From the NCBI GenBank assembly GCA_016790425.1, contig JAEUPF010000110.1:1-32989 (forward strand): DNA of 32,989 nt. Reading direction: 5' to 3'. Source of the DNA: Rubrivivax sp. GTDB taxonomy: Bacteria; Pseudomonadota; Gammaproteobacteria; Burkholderiales; Burkholderiaceae_C. Shown here piece after piece: positions 25,014-32,617 of the stretch; position 1 is the stretch's first letter, and each line of letters opens with the position of its first letter. A program made the position numbers and the translations under genes. Below the pieces are notes generated by a model. That model was not told where the DNA came from. It was given only the letters and a program-made list of their open reading frames with translations, and did no database searches.

Positions 25014-26264
25014 TCAGCGCCGATACATGTAGTCGCGCCGGAACGGATAGACGCTCTGGCTGCCGCGCAGCGCGCCTTCGTCGAAGCGGCCGCTCGGGCG
25101 CGTGGCCAGCGTCTGGTGCAGGGCCATCCAGCCGCGCTCGAAGCCGAGCGCACTGCCGCCCAGGTACAAGCGGTAGGCGCGCACCGTGCGTTCCGCCGTG
25201 GCGCGGCGTGCCGCTTCCAGGCGCGCCTCCAGTCCGTCGGACCACGCCCACAGCGTGCGCGCGTAGTGCGGGCGCAGGTTCTCGGTGTCCAGGCCCTCGA
25301 GGCCGGCGTCGGCCATCACCTCGAGCACGTGCGAGACGTGCATCAGCTCGCCGCCGGGGAAGATCCAGCGCTCGATGAAGTCGCCGATGCCGCCGCCGAG
25401 CTGCTTGTTGCGCGTGCCGCCGGCGGTGATGCCGTGGTTCAGCAGCAGGCCGCCGGGGGCGAGCAGGCGCCGGATCTTGTCGAAGTAGGTGGGCAGGCGG
25501 GCGCGGCCGACATGCTCGAACATGCCCACCGAGGCGATCTTGTCGTAGGGCTCGTCCTCGGGCAGGTCGCGGTAGTCGAGCAGCAGCATGCGCACGCGGT
25601 CGGACAAGCCGCGTTCGGCGATCAGCCGGTTGACATGCGCATGCTGGTTCTTCGACAGCGTGATGCCGGTGCCGCGCACGCCGTGCCGTTCGGCGGCCCA
25701 CAGCAGCAGGCCGCCCCAGCCGGCGCCGATGTCGAGGAAGCGCTCGCCCGGGCGCAGCATCAGCTTCCTGCAGATGTGCTCGAGCTTGGCCTCCTGCGCC
25801 GCGGCCAGCGTCATGCCGGGCTCCGGCCAGTAGGCGCACGAGTAGACGCGCCGCGGGTCGAGCCACAGCGCGTAGAAGTCGTCGGAGACGTCGTAGTGGT
25901 GCTCGATCTGGCGCGCGTCGGCCTTCTTGCGATGCCGCCAGCGCGAGACGAGCGAGGTGCGCACCGCGCCGTGCAGCGCGCCGGGCGCGCCGGCGGTGGG
26001 ATCGCCGTGCAGCAGCGAGGCAGCCGCCTCGACGACGCGGCGCATCGGCCCTTCGATGTCGAGCAACCCCTCGACGCACTCGCTGGCGAGCGCCCCGATG
26101 TTGCCGCTGACCACGTGCCGCAGCGGCAGCATGCTGTGCAGCTTGAGCTGCACGGCCGCCGTCGCCGAGCCGATGCGGCGGCCGCCGGGCAACTGCACCG
26201 CCAGCAGCGGTTCGGCGCCGCCATCGAGGCGGCTGATGCGGTCGGCAACCAGCGATTCGATCAT
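25014..26264 (-). CDS. cfa: Cyclopropane-fatty-acyl-phospholipid synthase
   Basis: This SAM-dependent enzyme adds a methylene bridge to unsaturated acyl chains of membrane phospholipids, usually on entry to stationary phase or acid stress. Its 416 residues are slightly longer than E. coli Cfa (382). The family marks are EHHYDVSDDFY (121–131), YSCAYW with Cys143, the SAM-binding LDIGAGWGGL (177–186), and MFEHVG with Glu250, a bicarbonate-site residue in E. coli. The ATG at 26264 is preceded by GAAGGA about 11 nt upstream. TACATT around 26323 on the − strand might be its -10 box. It follows the PurM-like gene after 165 bp with hairpins, so it is probably transcribed separately. Confidence 0.93.
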   Translation of the reverse strand: MIESLVADRISRLDGGAEPLLAVQLPGGRRIGSATAAVQLKLHSMLPLRHVVSGNIGALASECVEGLLDIEGPMRRVVEAAASLLHGDPTAGAPGALHGAVRTSLVSRWRHRKKADARQIEHHYDVSDDFYALWLDPRRVYSCAYWPEPGMTLAAAQEAKLEHICRKLMLRPGERFLDIGAGWGGLLLWAAERHGVRGTGITLSKNQHAHVNRLIAERGLSDRVRMLLLDYRDLPEDEPYDKIASVGMFEHVGRARLPTYFDKIRRLLAPGGLLLNHGITAGGTRNKQLGGGIGDFIERWIFPGGELMHVSHVLEVMADAGLEGLDTENLRPHYARTLWAWSDGLEARLEAARRATAERTVRAYRLYLGGSALGFERGWMALHQTLATRPSGRFDEGALRGSQSVYPFRRDYMYRR

Positions 26265-26382
26265 GACGCTGTCGTCCTTCGCAGCCCGCCGGAGGGCCGC
26301 ACGCCTGATGAACGTGCGGCAATGTACGGACCCGGCGTGGCCCGATCAAGAGCAGGGGATCCGGGCTGACCCGCGGCCGCCG

Positions 26383-26429
26383 CGGCCGCCGGCGGCCCGG
26401 CGGCCGGGCCCCGCCAAGCAGCCCGGGGC
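26383..26429 (-). terminator. Two hairpins after the PurM-like gene
   Basis: GCCCCG (26408–26413) with CGGGGC (26424–26429) directly follows the stop. Then CGGCCGCCGG (26383–26392) with CCGGCGGCCG (26397–26406) forms a perfect 10-bp stem with a 4-nt loop. No U-tract follows on the − strand. Confidence 0.45.
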
Positions 26430-27587
26430 TCAGCGCAGCGCCAGCGCGTCGGCGCCGAACGTCAGCCCGAGCGGCTCGACGAGGAGCCGCTTGGGGCCGG
26501 CCTCGACCCGCCCGGCCACCCAGGCCGGCACCCCGCAACGCGCCGCGGCGGCCACCGCGGCGTCCGCCTGGGCCGCTGGCACGAAGAGCGCGAAGCCCGC
26601 GCCCATGTTCAGCGTGCCGTAGGCCTCGGCGGCGTCGTGCCCGGCTTCGCGGGCGATGAACGCGAGCACCGGCGGCACCGGCGGCACGGTGTCGATGCGG
26701 TAGGTGAACGGTGCCGGGTGTCGCAGCAGCTTGCGCCAGCCGTGGCCCGTGATGTTGGCCGCGTAGTGCACGCGCACGCCGGCGGCCCACAGCGCTTCGG
26801 TCACGGGCGAGTACAGCGTCGTCGGCGCGAGCAGCGCTTCGCCGAAGCGAAGGCCCGGCGCCACCTCGGTGAGGTAGCCGCGCGGCAGCCGTTCGGCCAG
26901 CTTGCGCGCCAGGCTGAGGCCGTTGGCGTGGATGCCGCTGGAAGCCAGCAGCACGATCGCGTCGCCGGCGGCAAGGTTTTCGCCCAGGCTCAGGCGTTCC
27001 TTCGGGTTCACGATGCCGGTGCACGCCGCGGCGAGGTCGATGCGGCCGGCCTCGACGATGCCGGCCAGCGCCGGCGTCTCGCCGCCGCCCCAGGCAACGC
27101 CGCAATGGTCGCAGGCGGCCTTCCAGCCGGCCACCAGCGCTTCGGCGCGGCCGCGGTCCTCGAACCAGGCGCTGCCGCCGGCGGCCCAGTAGGCCTGTAC
27201 CACCAGGGGCGTGGCGCCGACGGTGACGAGGTCGTTGATCGCCATCGCGATCGTGTCCTGCGCGATGGCGCCGTAGTGACAGCGGCCGGTCAGTTCCTGC
27301 ACCGCGTCGGCCACCAGCGCCTTGCTGCCCAGGCACTCGACGATGCTGGCCAGGTGGAACGGCCCGACGTCGACGACGTAGGCCGACTCGCCGCGCGAGG
27401 CGCCGATCTCGGCGAAACCGTGACGCAGGAGGCTCGGCGCGGTCGCCGCGGCGGCGCGCTGTGCCGCCACCTTCAGCGGGTCGATGACGTCGTAGCGCAC
27501 GCCGGCCTCTTCGTAGCTGAGCGGCTGGCCGAGCGGCGCGGGCGCGGCGGCGCCCGAGGGCAGGGAGGATGCGGGCGGTGCGGACAT
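26430..27587 (-). CDS. PurM-superfamily protein (AIR synthase-related)
   Basis: The 385-residue protein has the PurM/SelD/HypE/ThiL ATP-binding fold. Conserved PurM-like pieces are SYEEAGV (24–30), AMAINDLVTVGATPL (114–128), LLASSGIHANGLSLARK, LLAPTTLYSPVTEAL and NITGHGWRKLLRH. The true PurM substrate/phosphate loop, SGTDGVGTKL in E. coli, is here ASIVECLGSKAL (80–91), and GGETAEMPG is GGGETPALAG (167–176). This argues for a paralogue acting on another substrate rather than the cyclo-ligase of purine synthesis, although automatic annotation often calls such proteins PurM. I chose ATG 27587 because the longer frame overlaps dnaX antisense. The GATAAT box at 27609–27614 gives a short leader. 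Divergent from dnaX. Confidence 0.75.
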   Translation of the reverse strand: MSAPPASSLPSGAAAPAPLGQPLSYEEAGVRYDVIDPLKVAAQRAAAATAPSLLRHGFAEIGASRGESAYVVDVGPFHLASIVECLGSKALVADAVQELTGRCHYGAIAQDTIAMAINDLVTVGATPLVVQAYWAAGGSAWFEDRGRAEALVAGWKAACDHCGVAWGGGETPALAGIVEAGRIDLAAACTGIVNPKERLSLGENLAAGDAIVLLASSGIHANGLSLARKLAERLPRGYLTEVAPGLRFGEALLAPTTLYSPVTEALWAAGVRVHYAANITGHGWRKLLRHPAPFTYRIDTVPPVPPVLAFIAREAGHDAAEAYGTLNMGAGFALFVPAAQADAAVAAAARCGVPAWVAGRVEAGPKRLLVEPLGLTFGADALALR

Positions 27588-27608
27588 CGGGGGGCGTGCG
27601 GCCGGCGG

Positions 27609-27614
27609 ATTATC
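27609..27614 (-). promoter_or_regulatory. Candidate -10 box of the PurM-like gene
   Basis: GATAAT on the − strand matches TATAAT at five of six positions, 21 nt before the ATG at 27587. It stands in a 100-bp divergent intergenic region shared with dnaX. Confidence 0.5.
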
Positions 27615-27674
27615 GGCGCGCCTCGCGCTGCGCCGCGGCGGCCGGGGCAGCGGGGCCGCCGCAGGGCCGCCGCC

Positions 27675-27680
27675 TAGAAT
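27675..27680 (+). promoter_or_regulatory. -10 box of dnaX (leaderless geometry)
   Basis: TAGAAT ends exactly 7 nt before the dnaX ATG at 27688, and CTTCGCG between them contains no Shine-Dalgarno. Transcription would start at or next to the A of ATG. Confidence 0.5.
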
Positions 27681-27687
27681 CTTCGCG

Positions 27688-29397
27688 ATGAGCACCGTCG
27701 TCCTGGCCCGCAAATACCGCCCGCGCACCTTCGCGCAGATGGTCGGCCAGGAGCACGTGGTGACGGCGCTCACGCACGCGCTCACCGGCAACCGGCTGCA
27801 TCACGCCTACCTGTTCACCGGCACGCGTGGCATCGGCAAGACGACCGTCTCGCGCATCCTCGCCAAGAGCCTGAACTGCACCGGCCCCGACGGCAGCGGC
27901 GGCATCACCGCCACGCCGTGCGGCCAGTGCCAGGCCTGCCGCGAGATCGACGCCGACCGCTACATCGACTACATCGAGCTCGACGCGGCCAGCAACCGCA
28001 GCATCGACGAGATCCGCGACCTCATCGAGCGCGCCGCCTACAAGCCCGGGGTCGGCCGCTACAAGGTCTTCAGGATCGACGAGGCGCACCAGCTCACGAA
28101 GGACGCGTTCAACGCGCTCCTGAAGACGCTGGAGGAGCCACCCGAGTACCTGAAGTTCGTTCTGGCGACCACCGACCCCGAGAAGATGCTGCCCACGGTG
28201 CTCAGCCGCTGCCTGCAGTTCAACCTGCGGCCGATGGCGCCCGACACCGTGCGCGCCCACCTGGCCGAGGTGCTCGCGGCCGAGGGCGTGCCGCACGACG
28301 AAGCGTCGCTGCGCCTGCTCGGCCGCGCGGCGCGCGGCTCGATGCGCGACGGCCTGTCGCTCGCCGACCAGGCCATCGCCTACGGCGGCGGGCGGCTGGA
28401 GGAAGCGGTGGTGCGGCGCATGCTGGGCAGCGTCGAACGCAGCCACGCGCGCGAGCTGGCCACGGCGCTGGCCGCGCGCGACGGCGCCGCCGTGCTGGCG
28501 CTGGCGGACGGGCTGCGCCAGCGTGGCCAGTCCGCCGCCGGCACGCTCGACGAGCTCGCCTTGCTGCTGCAGCAAGCGGCGGTGGAGCAGGTGGCGCCCG
28601 GCACGCTCGAAGCCGGCGACCCCGACGCCGACGATGCGCGCGCCGTGGCGCCGCTGCTGGCGCCCGACGAGACGCAGCTCCTGTACAGCATGGCGCTGCA
28701 CGGCCGCGCCGAGCTGGCGCTGATGCCCGACGAGCACGCGGCGCTGGCGATGGTGCTGTTGCGCTTCCTTGCCTTCCCGAGCGAAGCGGCCGTGTCCGCA
28801 GGGGCCCCTGAAGCGCGCAGCGCGCCGCTGCGCGCGCCTTCGCCGCCGACGAGCCGCAGCCCGCTGGCGGTGGCGAAGGCGCCGCCGCCGTTGCCTTCGC
28901 CGCCGCTGCCTGGGCAGCCACGGGCGGGGTCGCCGGCGGTCACCGCGGCGATGACATCCGCGCCAATGACATCCGCGCCGATGTCCGCCGTGCCGCGGGC
29001 ACTGGGCGACCGCTGGGCGGCGCTGGTGGCTTCGCTCATCGAACGGGGCAGTATCAGCGCGCTCGTGCGCGAGCTCGCCTGGTCCGCCGCGCTGGTGGCC
29101 ATCGACGAGACGGCCTCGCCGCCGGTATGGCGGCTCGCCGTCGAGCGCGAGGCGCTGCGGCAGGCGACGCTGGCCGACAAGTTGGCCAGCGCGCTGGCAC
29201 CGACCCTCGGTGCCGCGGTGAAGCTCGAACTGGCCGCCGGCGTTCCCGAAGATTCGCCGGCTCGCCGCGACGCCGCCGAACGCGCCCGCCGGCAAGCCGA
29301 GGCCGAGGCCACCATCCAGGCCGACCCCGTGGTGCGCGAATTGCTGGGCACCTTCAAAGGTGCGCGCATCGTGCCGGGTTCGGTCAAGCCGGCGTGA
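27688..29397 (+). CDS. dnaX: DNA polymerase III subunit tau/gamma
   Basis: DnaX is the clamp-loader ATPase that also holds polymerase cores and the DnaB helicase together. It has 569 residues. The N-terminus MSTVVLARKYRPRTFAQMVGQEHV is canonical. Walker A is GTRGIGKT (45–52), the zinc site Cys64, Cys78, Cys81 and Cys84, Walker B RIDEAHQLTKDAFNALLKTLEEPP (Asp131, Glu132), and sensor 1 is LATTDPEK. After residue ~365 a Pro/Ala/Ser-rich linker (with a 15-bp DNA repeat) leads to the tau-specific C-terminal domain (DRWAALVASLIERG onward). No A-rich slippery site like the E. coli frameshift signal is present, so a gamma form, if any, would arise differently. ybaB and recR follow in the usual order. 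Confidence 0.97.
   Translation: MSTVVLARKYRPRTFAQMVGQEHVVTALTHALTGNRLHHAYLFTGTRGIGKTTVSRILAKSLNCTGPDGSGGITATPCGQCQACREIDADRYIDYIELDAASNRSIDEIRDLIERAAYKPGVGRYKVFRIDEAHQLTKDAFNALLKTLEEPPEYLKFVLATTDPEKMLPTVLSRCLQFNLRPMAPDTVRAHLAEVLAAEGVPHDEASLRLLGRAARGSMRDGLSLADQAIAYGGGRLEEAVVRRMLGSVERSHARELATALAARDGAAVLALADGLRQRGQSAAGTLDELALLLQQAAVEQVAPGTLEAGDPDADDARAVAPLLAPDETQLLYSMALHGRAELALMPDEHAALAMVLLRFLAFPSEAAVSAGAPEARSAPLRAPSPPTSRSPLAVAKAPPPLPSPPLPGQPRAGSPAVTAAMTSAPMTSAPMSAVPRALGDRWAALVASLIERGSISALVRELAWSAALVAIDETASPPVWRLAVEREALRQATLADKLASALAPTLGAAVKLELAAGVPEDSPARRDAAERARRQAEAEATIQADPVVRELLGTFKGARIVPGSVKPA
28951..28980 (+). repeat. 15-bp tandem repeat in the dnaX linker
   Basis: Two copies of ATGACATCCGCGCC(A/G) lie at 28951–28965 and 28966–28980, with a partial third (ATGTCCGCCGTG) after them. 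They encode Met-Thr-Ser-Ala-Pro in the disordered linker before the tau C-terminal domain. Confidence 0.85.
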
Positions 29398-29454
29398 GCC
29401 CGCCGGGCGCCGCGCCACATCCCCCCACGCGTTTCCCCACCCGAGGATCACACC

Positions 29455-29781
29455 ATGATGAAAGGCCAGATCGCCGGCCTGATGAAGCAGGCGCAGGCGA
29501 TGCAGGAGAACATGAAGCGGGCCCAGGAAGAGCTCGCCAACACCGAGGTCGAGGGCACCTCGGGCGCCGGCTTCGTCAAGGTGACGATGACCTGCCGCCA
29601 CGACGTGAAGCGCGTGGCCATCGACCCGAGTCTGCTCGCCGACGACAAGGACATGCTCGAAGACCTCGTCGCCGCCGCGTTCAACGACGCGGTGCGCCGC
29701 GCCGAGACGGTGAGCAACGAGCGCATGAGCAAGCTCACCGCCGGTCTGCCGATGCCCCCGGGCATGAAGTTCCCGTTCTGA
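29455..29781 (+). CDS. ybaB: Nucleoid-associated protein YbaB/EbfC
   Basis: This is a small dimeric DNA-binding protein of 108 residues. [27 protein letters not shown] is the helical tweezer arm, followed by [30 protein letters not shown] and the C-terminal [12 protein letters not shown], all typical of the family. It sits between dnaX and recR as in most bacteria, 57 bp after dnaX. CGAGGA before the ATG is the likely ribosome binding site. A second ATG at 29458 is possible. The family binds DNA and influences nucleoid structure and gene expression; the exact role in this organism is unknown. Confidence 0.95.
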   Translation: MMKGQIAGLMKQAQAMQENMKRAQEELANTEVEGTSGAGFVKVTMTCRHDVKRVAIDPSLLADDKDMLEDLVAAAFNDAVRRAETVSNERMSKLTAGLPMPPGMKFPF

Positions 29782-29818
29782 ACCTCGGGCCGGTGGCGCA
29801 CTGCCGGAGAGCGGTTCG

Positions 29819-30409
29819 TTGACGCAGCGCGACGCCCTCGAGGCGCTGGTCGAAGCGCTGCGCCGCCTGCCCGGCGTGGGCGTGAAGTCCGCTCAGCGCA
29901 TGGCCTACCACCTTCTGCAGCATGACCGGCCGGCCGCGCAGGCGCTGGCGGCGGCGCTGACGTACGCCGCCAGCGTGGTGCGCCATTGCGCCCGCTGCCA
30001 CACGTTCACCGAAGGCGAGTTGTGCGCCACCTGCGCCGACCCCAAGCGCGACGCCCGCCTGCTGGCTGTGGTGGAAACGCCGGCCGACCAGGCGGCGCTC
30101 GAGCGCAGCGGTAGCTACAAGGGGCAGTACTTCGTGCTGATGGGTCGGCTGAGCCCGCTGGACGGCGTGGGCACCGCCGACATCGGTGCCGAGCGGCTGC
30201 TGGAGCGCGCGGGTGACGGCGTCGTCGAGGAGGTGGTGCTCGCCACCGGCTTCACCGCCGAAGGGGAACTCACCGCGCAAGCGCTGGCCGCGGCGCTGAA
30301 GGCGCGCGGCCTGAAGGTGACGCGGCTGGCGCGCGGCGTGCCGGCGGGCAGCGACCTCGAATACGTGGACCTGAGCACCATCGCCTACGCGATGCACGAC
30401 CGGCACTGA
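29819..30409 (+). CDS. recR: Recombination mediator RecR
   Basis: RecR works with RecO and RecF to load RecA on single-stranded gaps. It has 196 residues, the usual length. The helix–hairpin–helix region reads [20 protein letters not shown] (15–34), the zinc finger has Cys57, Cys60, Cys69 and Cys72, and the Toprim domain begins at [15 protein letters not shown]. The start is TTG 29819, which places the normal N-terminus and has GGAGAG about 7 nt upstream; no ATG or GTG is available that keeps the first helix. It lies 37 bp after ybaB and is the last gene of the dnaX–ybaB–recR unit. It is convergent with the DUF2189 gene. Confidence 0.95.
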   Translation: MTQRDALEALVEALRRLPGVGVKSAQRMAYHLLQHDRPAAQALAAALTYAASVVRHCARCHTFTEGELCATCADPKRDARLLAVVETPADQAALERSGSYKGQYFVLMGRLSPLDGVGTADIGAERLLERAGDGVVEEVVLATGFTAEGELTAQALAAALKARGLKVTRLARGVPAGSDLEYVDLSTIAYAMHDRH

Positions 30410-30418
30410 ACGCCGCGC

Positions 30419-30442
30419 CGCGCCGCGTCGAACGCCGGCGCG
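30419..30442. terminator. Weak hairpin between convergent recR and DUF2189 gene
   Basis: CGCGCCG (30419–30425) pairs with CGGCGCG (30436–30442) across a 10-nt loop, filling most of the 33-bp gap. It is symmetric and might serve both genes. No U-tract is present. Confidence 0.35.
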
Positions 30443-31204
30443 TCAATCGGCCACGGCGGCACGGTAGGCGTGCCACGAGGCATGCCCGATCACCGGCGCC
30501 ACGACGACGAGCCCGACGAACCACGGCAGCATCGCCGCGAAGGTGACGGCGGCGATCAACGCGCCCCAGAAGAACATCACCGGCGGCTGCGCCAGCACCA
30601 GGCGCAGGCTCGTCAAGGCCGCGGTGATGGCGTCGGTGGACCGGTCCAGCAGCATCGGCATGCTGACCACGCTCACCGAGAAGATCAGCGTCGCGAAGAC
30701 GGCGCCGACCACGATCCAGGCGACGATGAAGGTCATGTTCTCGGGGTTGAACAGCGCCGCCAGCGAGCCTTTGAAGTCGGGCATGCCGTCGAACGTGACG
30801 GCGAAGATCACCAGGGTCGAGCGCGCCCACAGCATCTCCAGCACCAGCAGCACGAAGGCGAAGATGCCGAGCTGTCCGGTGCGCGAGTCCCAGGCCATCA
30901 GCGAGGCGCCGAAGTCGGGGCGCCGCCCCGCCTGCAGCTCGCGGCTGACGTGGTACAGCCCCAGGCACAGGAACGGCGCCACCAGCAGGAAGCCGGCCGA
31001 CAGTGCCAGCAGGTACGCCGGGGCATGCTCGTAGACGCGCATCAGGGCCCAGCCCATCACCGTGAAGCAGCCGCCGTAGAAGAGGCCGATCGTCGGCGCG
31101 CGCCTGAAGTCGGCCCAGCCGAGCGCCAGCCAGCGCAGCGGGTCGGCAAAGCCAAGCGGCCGCAAGGCGACGGCGGGGGTGGGAGGGGCCGGGGTGGCGG
31201 TCAT
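30443..31204 (-). CDS. DUF2189 family integral membrane protein
   Basis: This 253-residue protein has about six hydrophobic segments. The region RPLGFADPLRWLALGWADFRRAPTIGLFYGG and the later SMPMLLDRSTDAITAALTSLRLVLAQPPVM look like the DUF2189 (YqjA-unrelated, PF09955-type) family of unknown function, common in alpha- and betaproteobacteria. The first ~17 residues are proline-rich and cytoplasmic. TAGGCT lies 6 nt upstream of the ATG and there is no Shine-Dalgarno. I see no catalytic motif. The 97-bp gap to the MFS gene contains divergent start regions for both. Confidence 0.8.
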   Translation of the reverse strand: MTATPAPPTPAVALRPLGFADPLRWLALGWADFRRAPTIGLFYGGCFTVMGWALMRVYEHAPAYLLALSAGFLLVAPFLCLGLYHVSRELQAGRRPDFGASLMAWDSRTGQLGIFAFVLLVLEMLWARSTLVIFAVTFDGMPDFKGSLAALFNPENMTFIVAWIVVGAVFATLIFSVSVVSMPMLLDRSTDAITAALTSLRLVLAQPPVMFFWGALIAAVTFAAMLPWFVGLVVVAPVIGHASWHAYRAAVAD

Positions 31205-31210
31205 CCGGCG

Positions 31211-31216
31211 AGCCTA
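31211..31216 (-). promoter_or_regulatory. Possible -10 box of the DUF2189 gene
   Basis: TAGGCT on the − strand is 6 nt before the ATG at 31204. It matches TATAAT at only three positions, so it is weak alone; its position fits the pattern at other genes in the window. Confidence 0.25.
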
Positions 31217-31297
31217 GGCAGCGCGCGGCCACCCGTCCAGTGGGACCGATCCGGGGTCGCGCCCGCGACGGGCCCTGCCGCAGGCGCGAGCCTGTGA

Positions 31298-31303
31298 TGC
31301 AAT
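31298..31303 (+). promoter_or_regulatory. Candidate -10 box of the MFS gene
   Basis: TGCAAT ends 7 nt before ATG 31311. The upstream in-frame ATG at 31302 overlaps the hexamer, so if this is the promoter, translation must begin at 31311. Confidence 0.35.
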
Positions 31304-31310
31304 GCGCCGC

Positions 31311-32516
31311 ATGCCGCGCCCGCTCGCCTTGCTGCTCAACGTGGCCCATGCGCTGGACCACCTGTTCCTGCTGATCTTCGCCACCGCGGTGGCCACCATC
31401 GCCGCCGAGTTCGGCTTCGCGCGCTGGGAGGACCTGATGCCGTTCGGCGTCGGTGCGTTCGTGATGTTCGGCCTCGGCTCGCTGCCGGCCGGGCGCCTGG
31501 GCGACACCTGGGGCCGGCGGCAGATGATGCTGGTGTTCTTCTTCGGCATCGGTGCATCCGCATTGCTGGTGGCGCTGACGCGCAACGCCTGGCAGATGGC
31601 GGCGGCGCTCACGCTCGTGGGCGCCTTCTCGGCGATCTACCACCCGGTGGGCATCCCGATGCTCGTGCAGCGGGCGAAGAACCCGGGCGCGACGATCGGC
31701 ATCAATGGCCTGGCCGGCAACCTCGGCATCGCCGCGGCGGCCATCGTCACCGGCTTTCTGGTCAAGTGGATCGGCTGGCGGGCGGCGTTCGTCGTCCCCG
31801 GCGTCGTCGCCATCGCCTGCGGCTTCCTTTTCATGCGTCTGGCGCCGCGCGAGAGCGAGCCGCCGGCAGCGCGCAAGCGCAACGCCGGCGCCGAGCTGCC
31901 GGCGGCGCTGCTGGCGCGCGTCTTCGCCGTGATGACCGCCGCCTCGGCGTCGGGCGGGTTGCTCTTCAACCTCACCACCAACGGCAACAGCCAGCTCCTG
32001 GCCGAGCGGATGCGCGGCATCGTCGAAGACCCGGCGACGCTGGGCACGTTGCTGGCCGCGGTCTACGCGCTGGCCTCGCTGGCGCAGGTGGTGGTCGGAA
32101 GGCTCATCGACCGCCTGTCGCTCAAGCGCCTGTACCTGACGGTCGTGCTGGCGCAGGTGCCGCTGCTGCTGCTGGCGGCGCAGGCGCAGGGCTGGTGGCT
32201 CTACGCGGGGCTGTTGGGCGTGATGATCCTGGTCTTCGGCGCCATCCCGTTCACCGACGCGATGATCGTGCGCTACGTCGACGACCGCATGCGCTCGCGC
32301 GTGGCGGGCATGCGGCTGTCGGTGTCGATCGGCATCAGCTCGCTGGCGGTGTGGCTGCTCGGGCCGGCGGTGAAGGCGGCCGGGTTCGCCACGCTGCTGC
32401 TCGTGCTGGCCGGCGTGGCGCTCCTGACCAGCGCCATCGTCTCGTGGCTGCCGGGCGACCGCGCCGTGGCGCGGGCGCGGGCCGAAGCGGCCGCCGGCGC
32501 AGCGGCCGGCGAGTGA
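31311..32516 (+). CDS. Major facilitator superfamily transporter
   Basis: This is a 401-residue inner-membrane transporter with about 12 predicted helices. The MFS motif A loop after helix 2 reads GSLPAGRLGDTWGRRQMM, and GAFSAIYHPVGIPMLV in helix 4 resembles the fosmidomycin-resistance (Fsr) type branch. The second half has VVVGRLIDRLSLKRLYLTV as the matching loop. The substrate is unknown. I chose ATG 31311 (MPRPLALLLNVAHALDH) over ATG 31302 because of the -10 geometry. The stop codon falls in the first unit of a 16-bp tandem repeat. It is convergent with lspA. Confidence 0.9.
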   Translation: MPRPLALLLNVAHALDHLFLLIFATAVATIAAEFGFARWEDLMPFGVGAFVMFGLGSLPAGRLGDTWGRRQMMLVFFFGIGASALLVALTRNAWQMAAALTLVGAFSAIYHPVGIPMLVQRAKNPGATIGINGLAGNLGIAAAAIVTGFLVKWIGWRAAFVVPGVVAIACGFLFMRLAPRESEPPAARKRNAGAELPAALLARVFAVMTAASASGGLLFNLTTNGNSQLLAERMRGIVEDPATLGTLLAAVYALASLAQVVVGRLIDRLSLKRLYLTVVLAQVPLLLLAAQAQGWWLYAGLLGVMILVFGAIPFTDAMIVRYVDDRMRSRVAGMRLSVSIGISSLAVWLLGPAVKAAGFATLLLVLAGVALLTSAIVSWLPGDRAVARARAEAAAGAAAGE

Positions 32517-32574
32517 AGCGGCCGGCGACTGAAGCGGCCGGCCACTGAAGCGGCCGGCCACTGAAGCGGCCGGC
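32511..32574. repeat. 16-bp tandem repeat, four copies, after the MFS gene
   Basis: Units (G/C)A(G/C)TGAAGCGGCCGGC fill 32511–32526, 32527–32542, 32543–32558 and 32559–32574; the last two are identical. The first contains the MFS stop codon. Self-complementary GGCCGGC(C) blocks could pair between units, so the array may act as a terminator between convergent MFS and lspA. Confidence 0.95.
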
Positions 32575-32617
32575 GCGTCGCCCTTCAGCACGCGCGACCG
32601 TTCAGCGCTCGACGCGC

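Noticed and set aside
28760-29000. Programmed frameshift site in dnaX
   Set aside because: No A-rich slippery heptamer is present in the linker region; the frame is open to the tau C-terminus.
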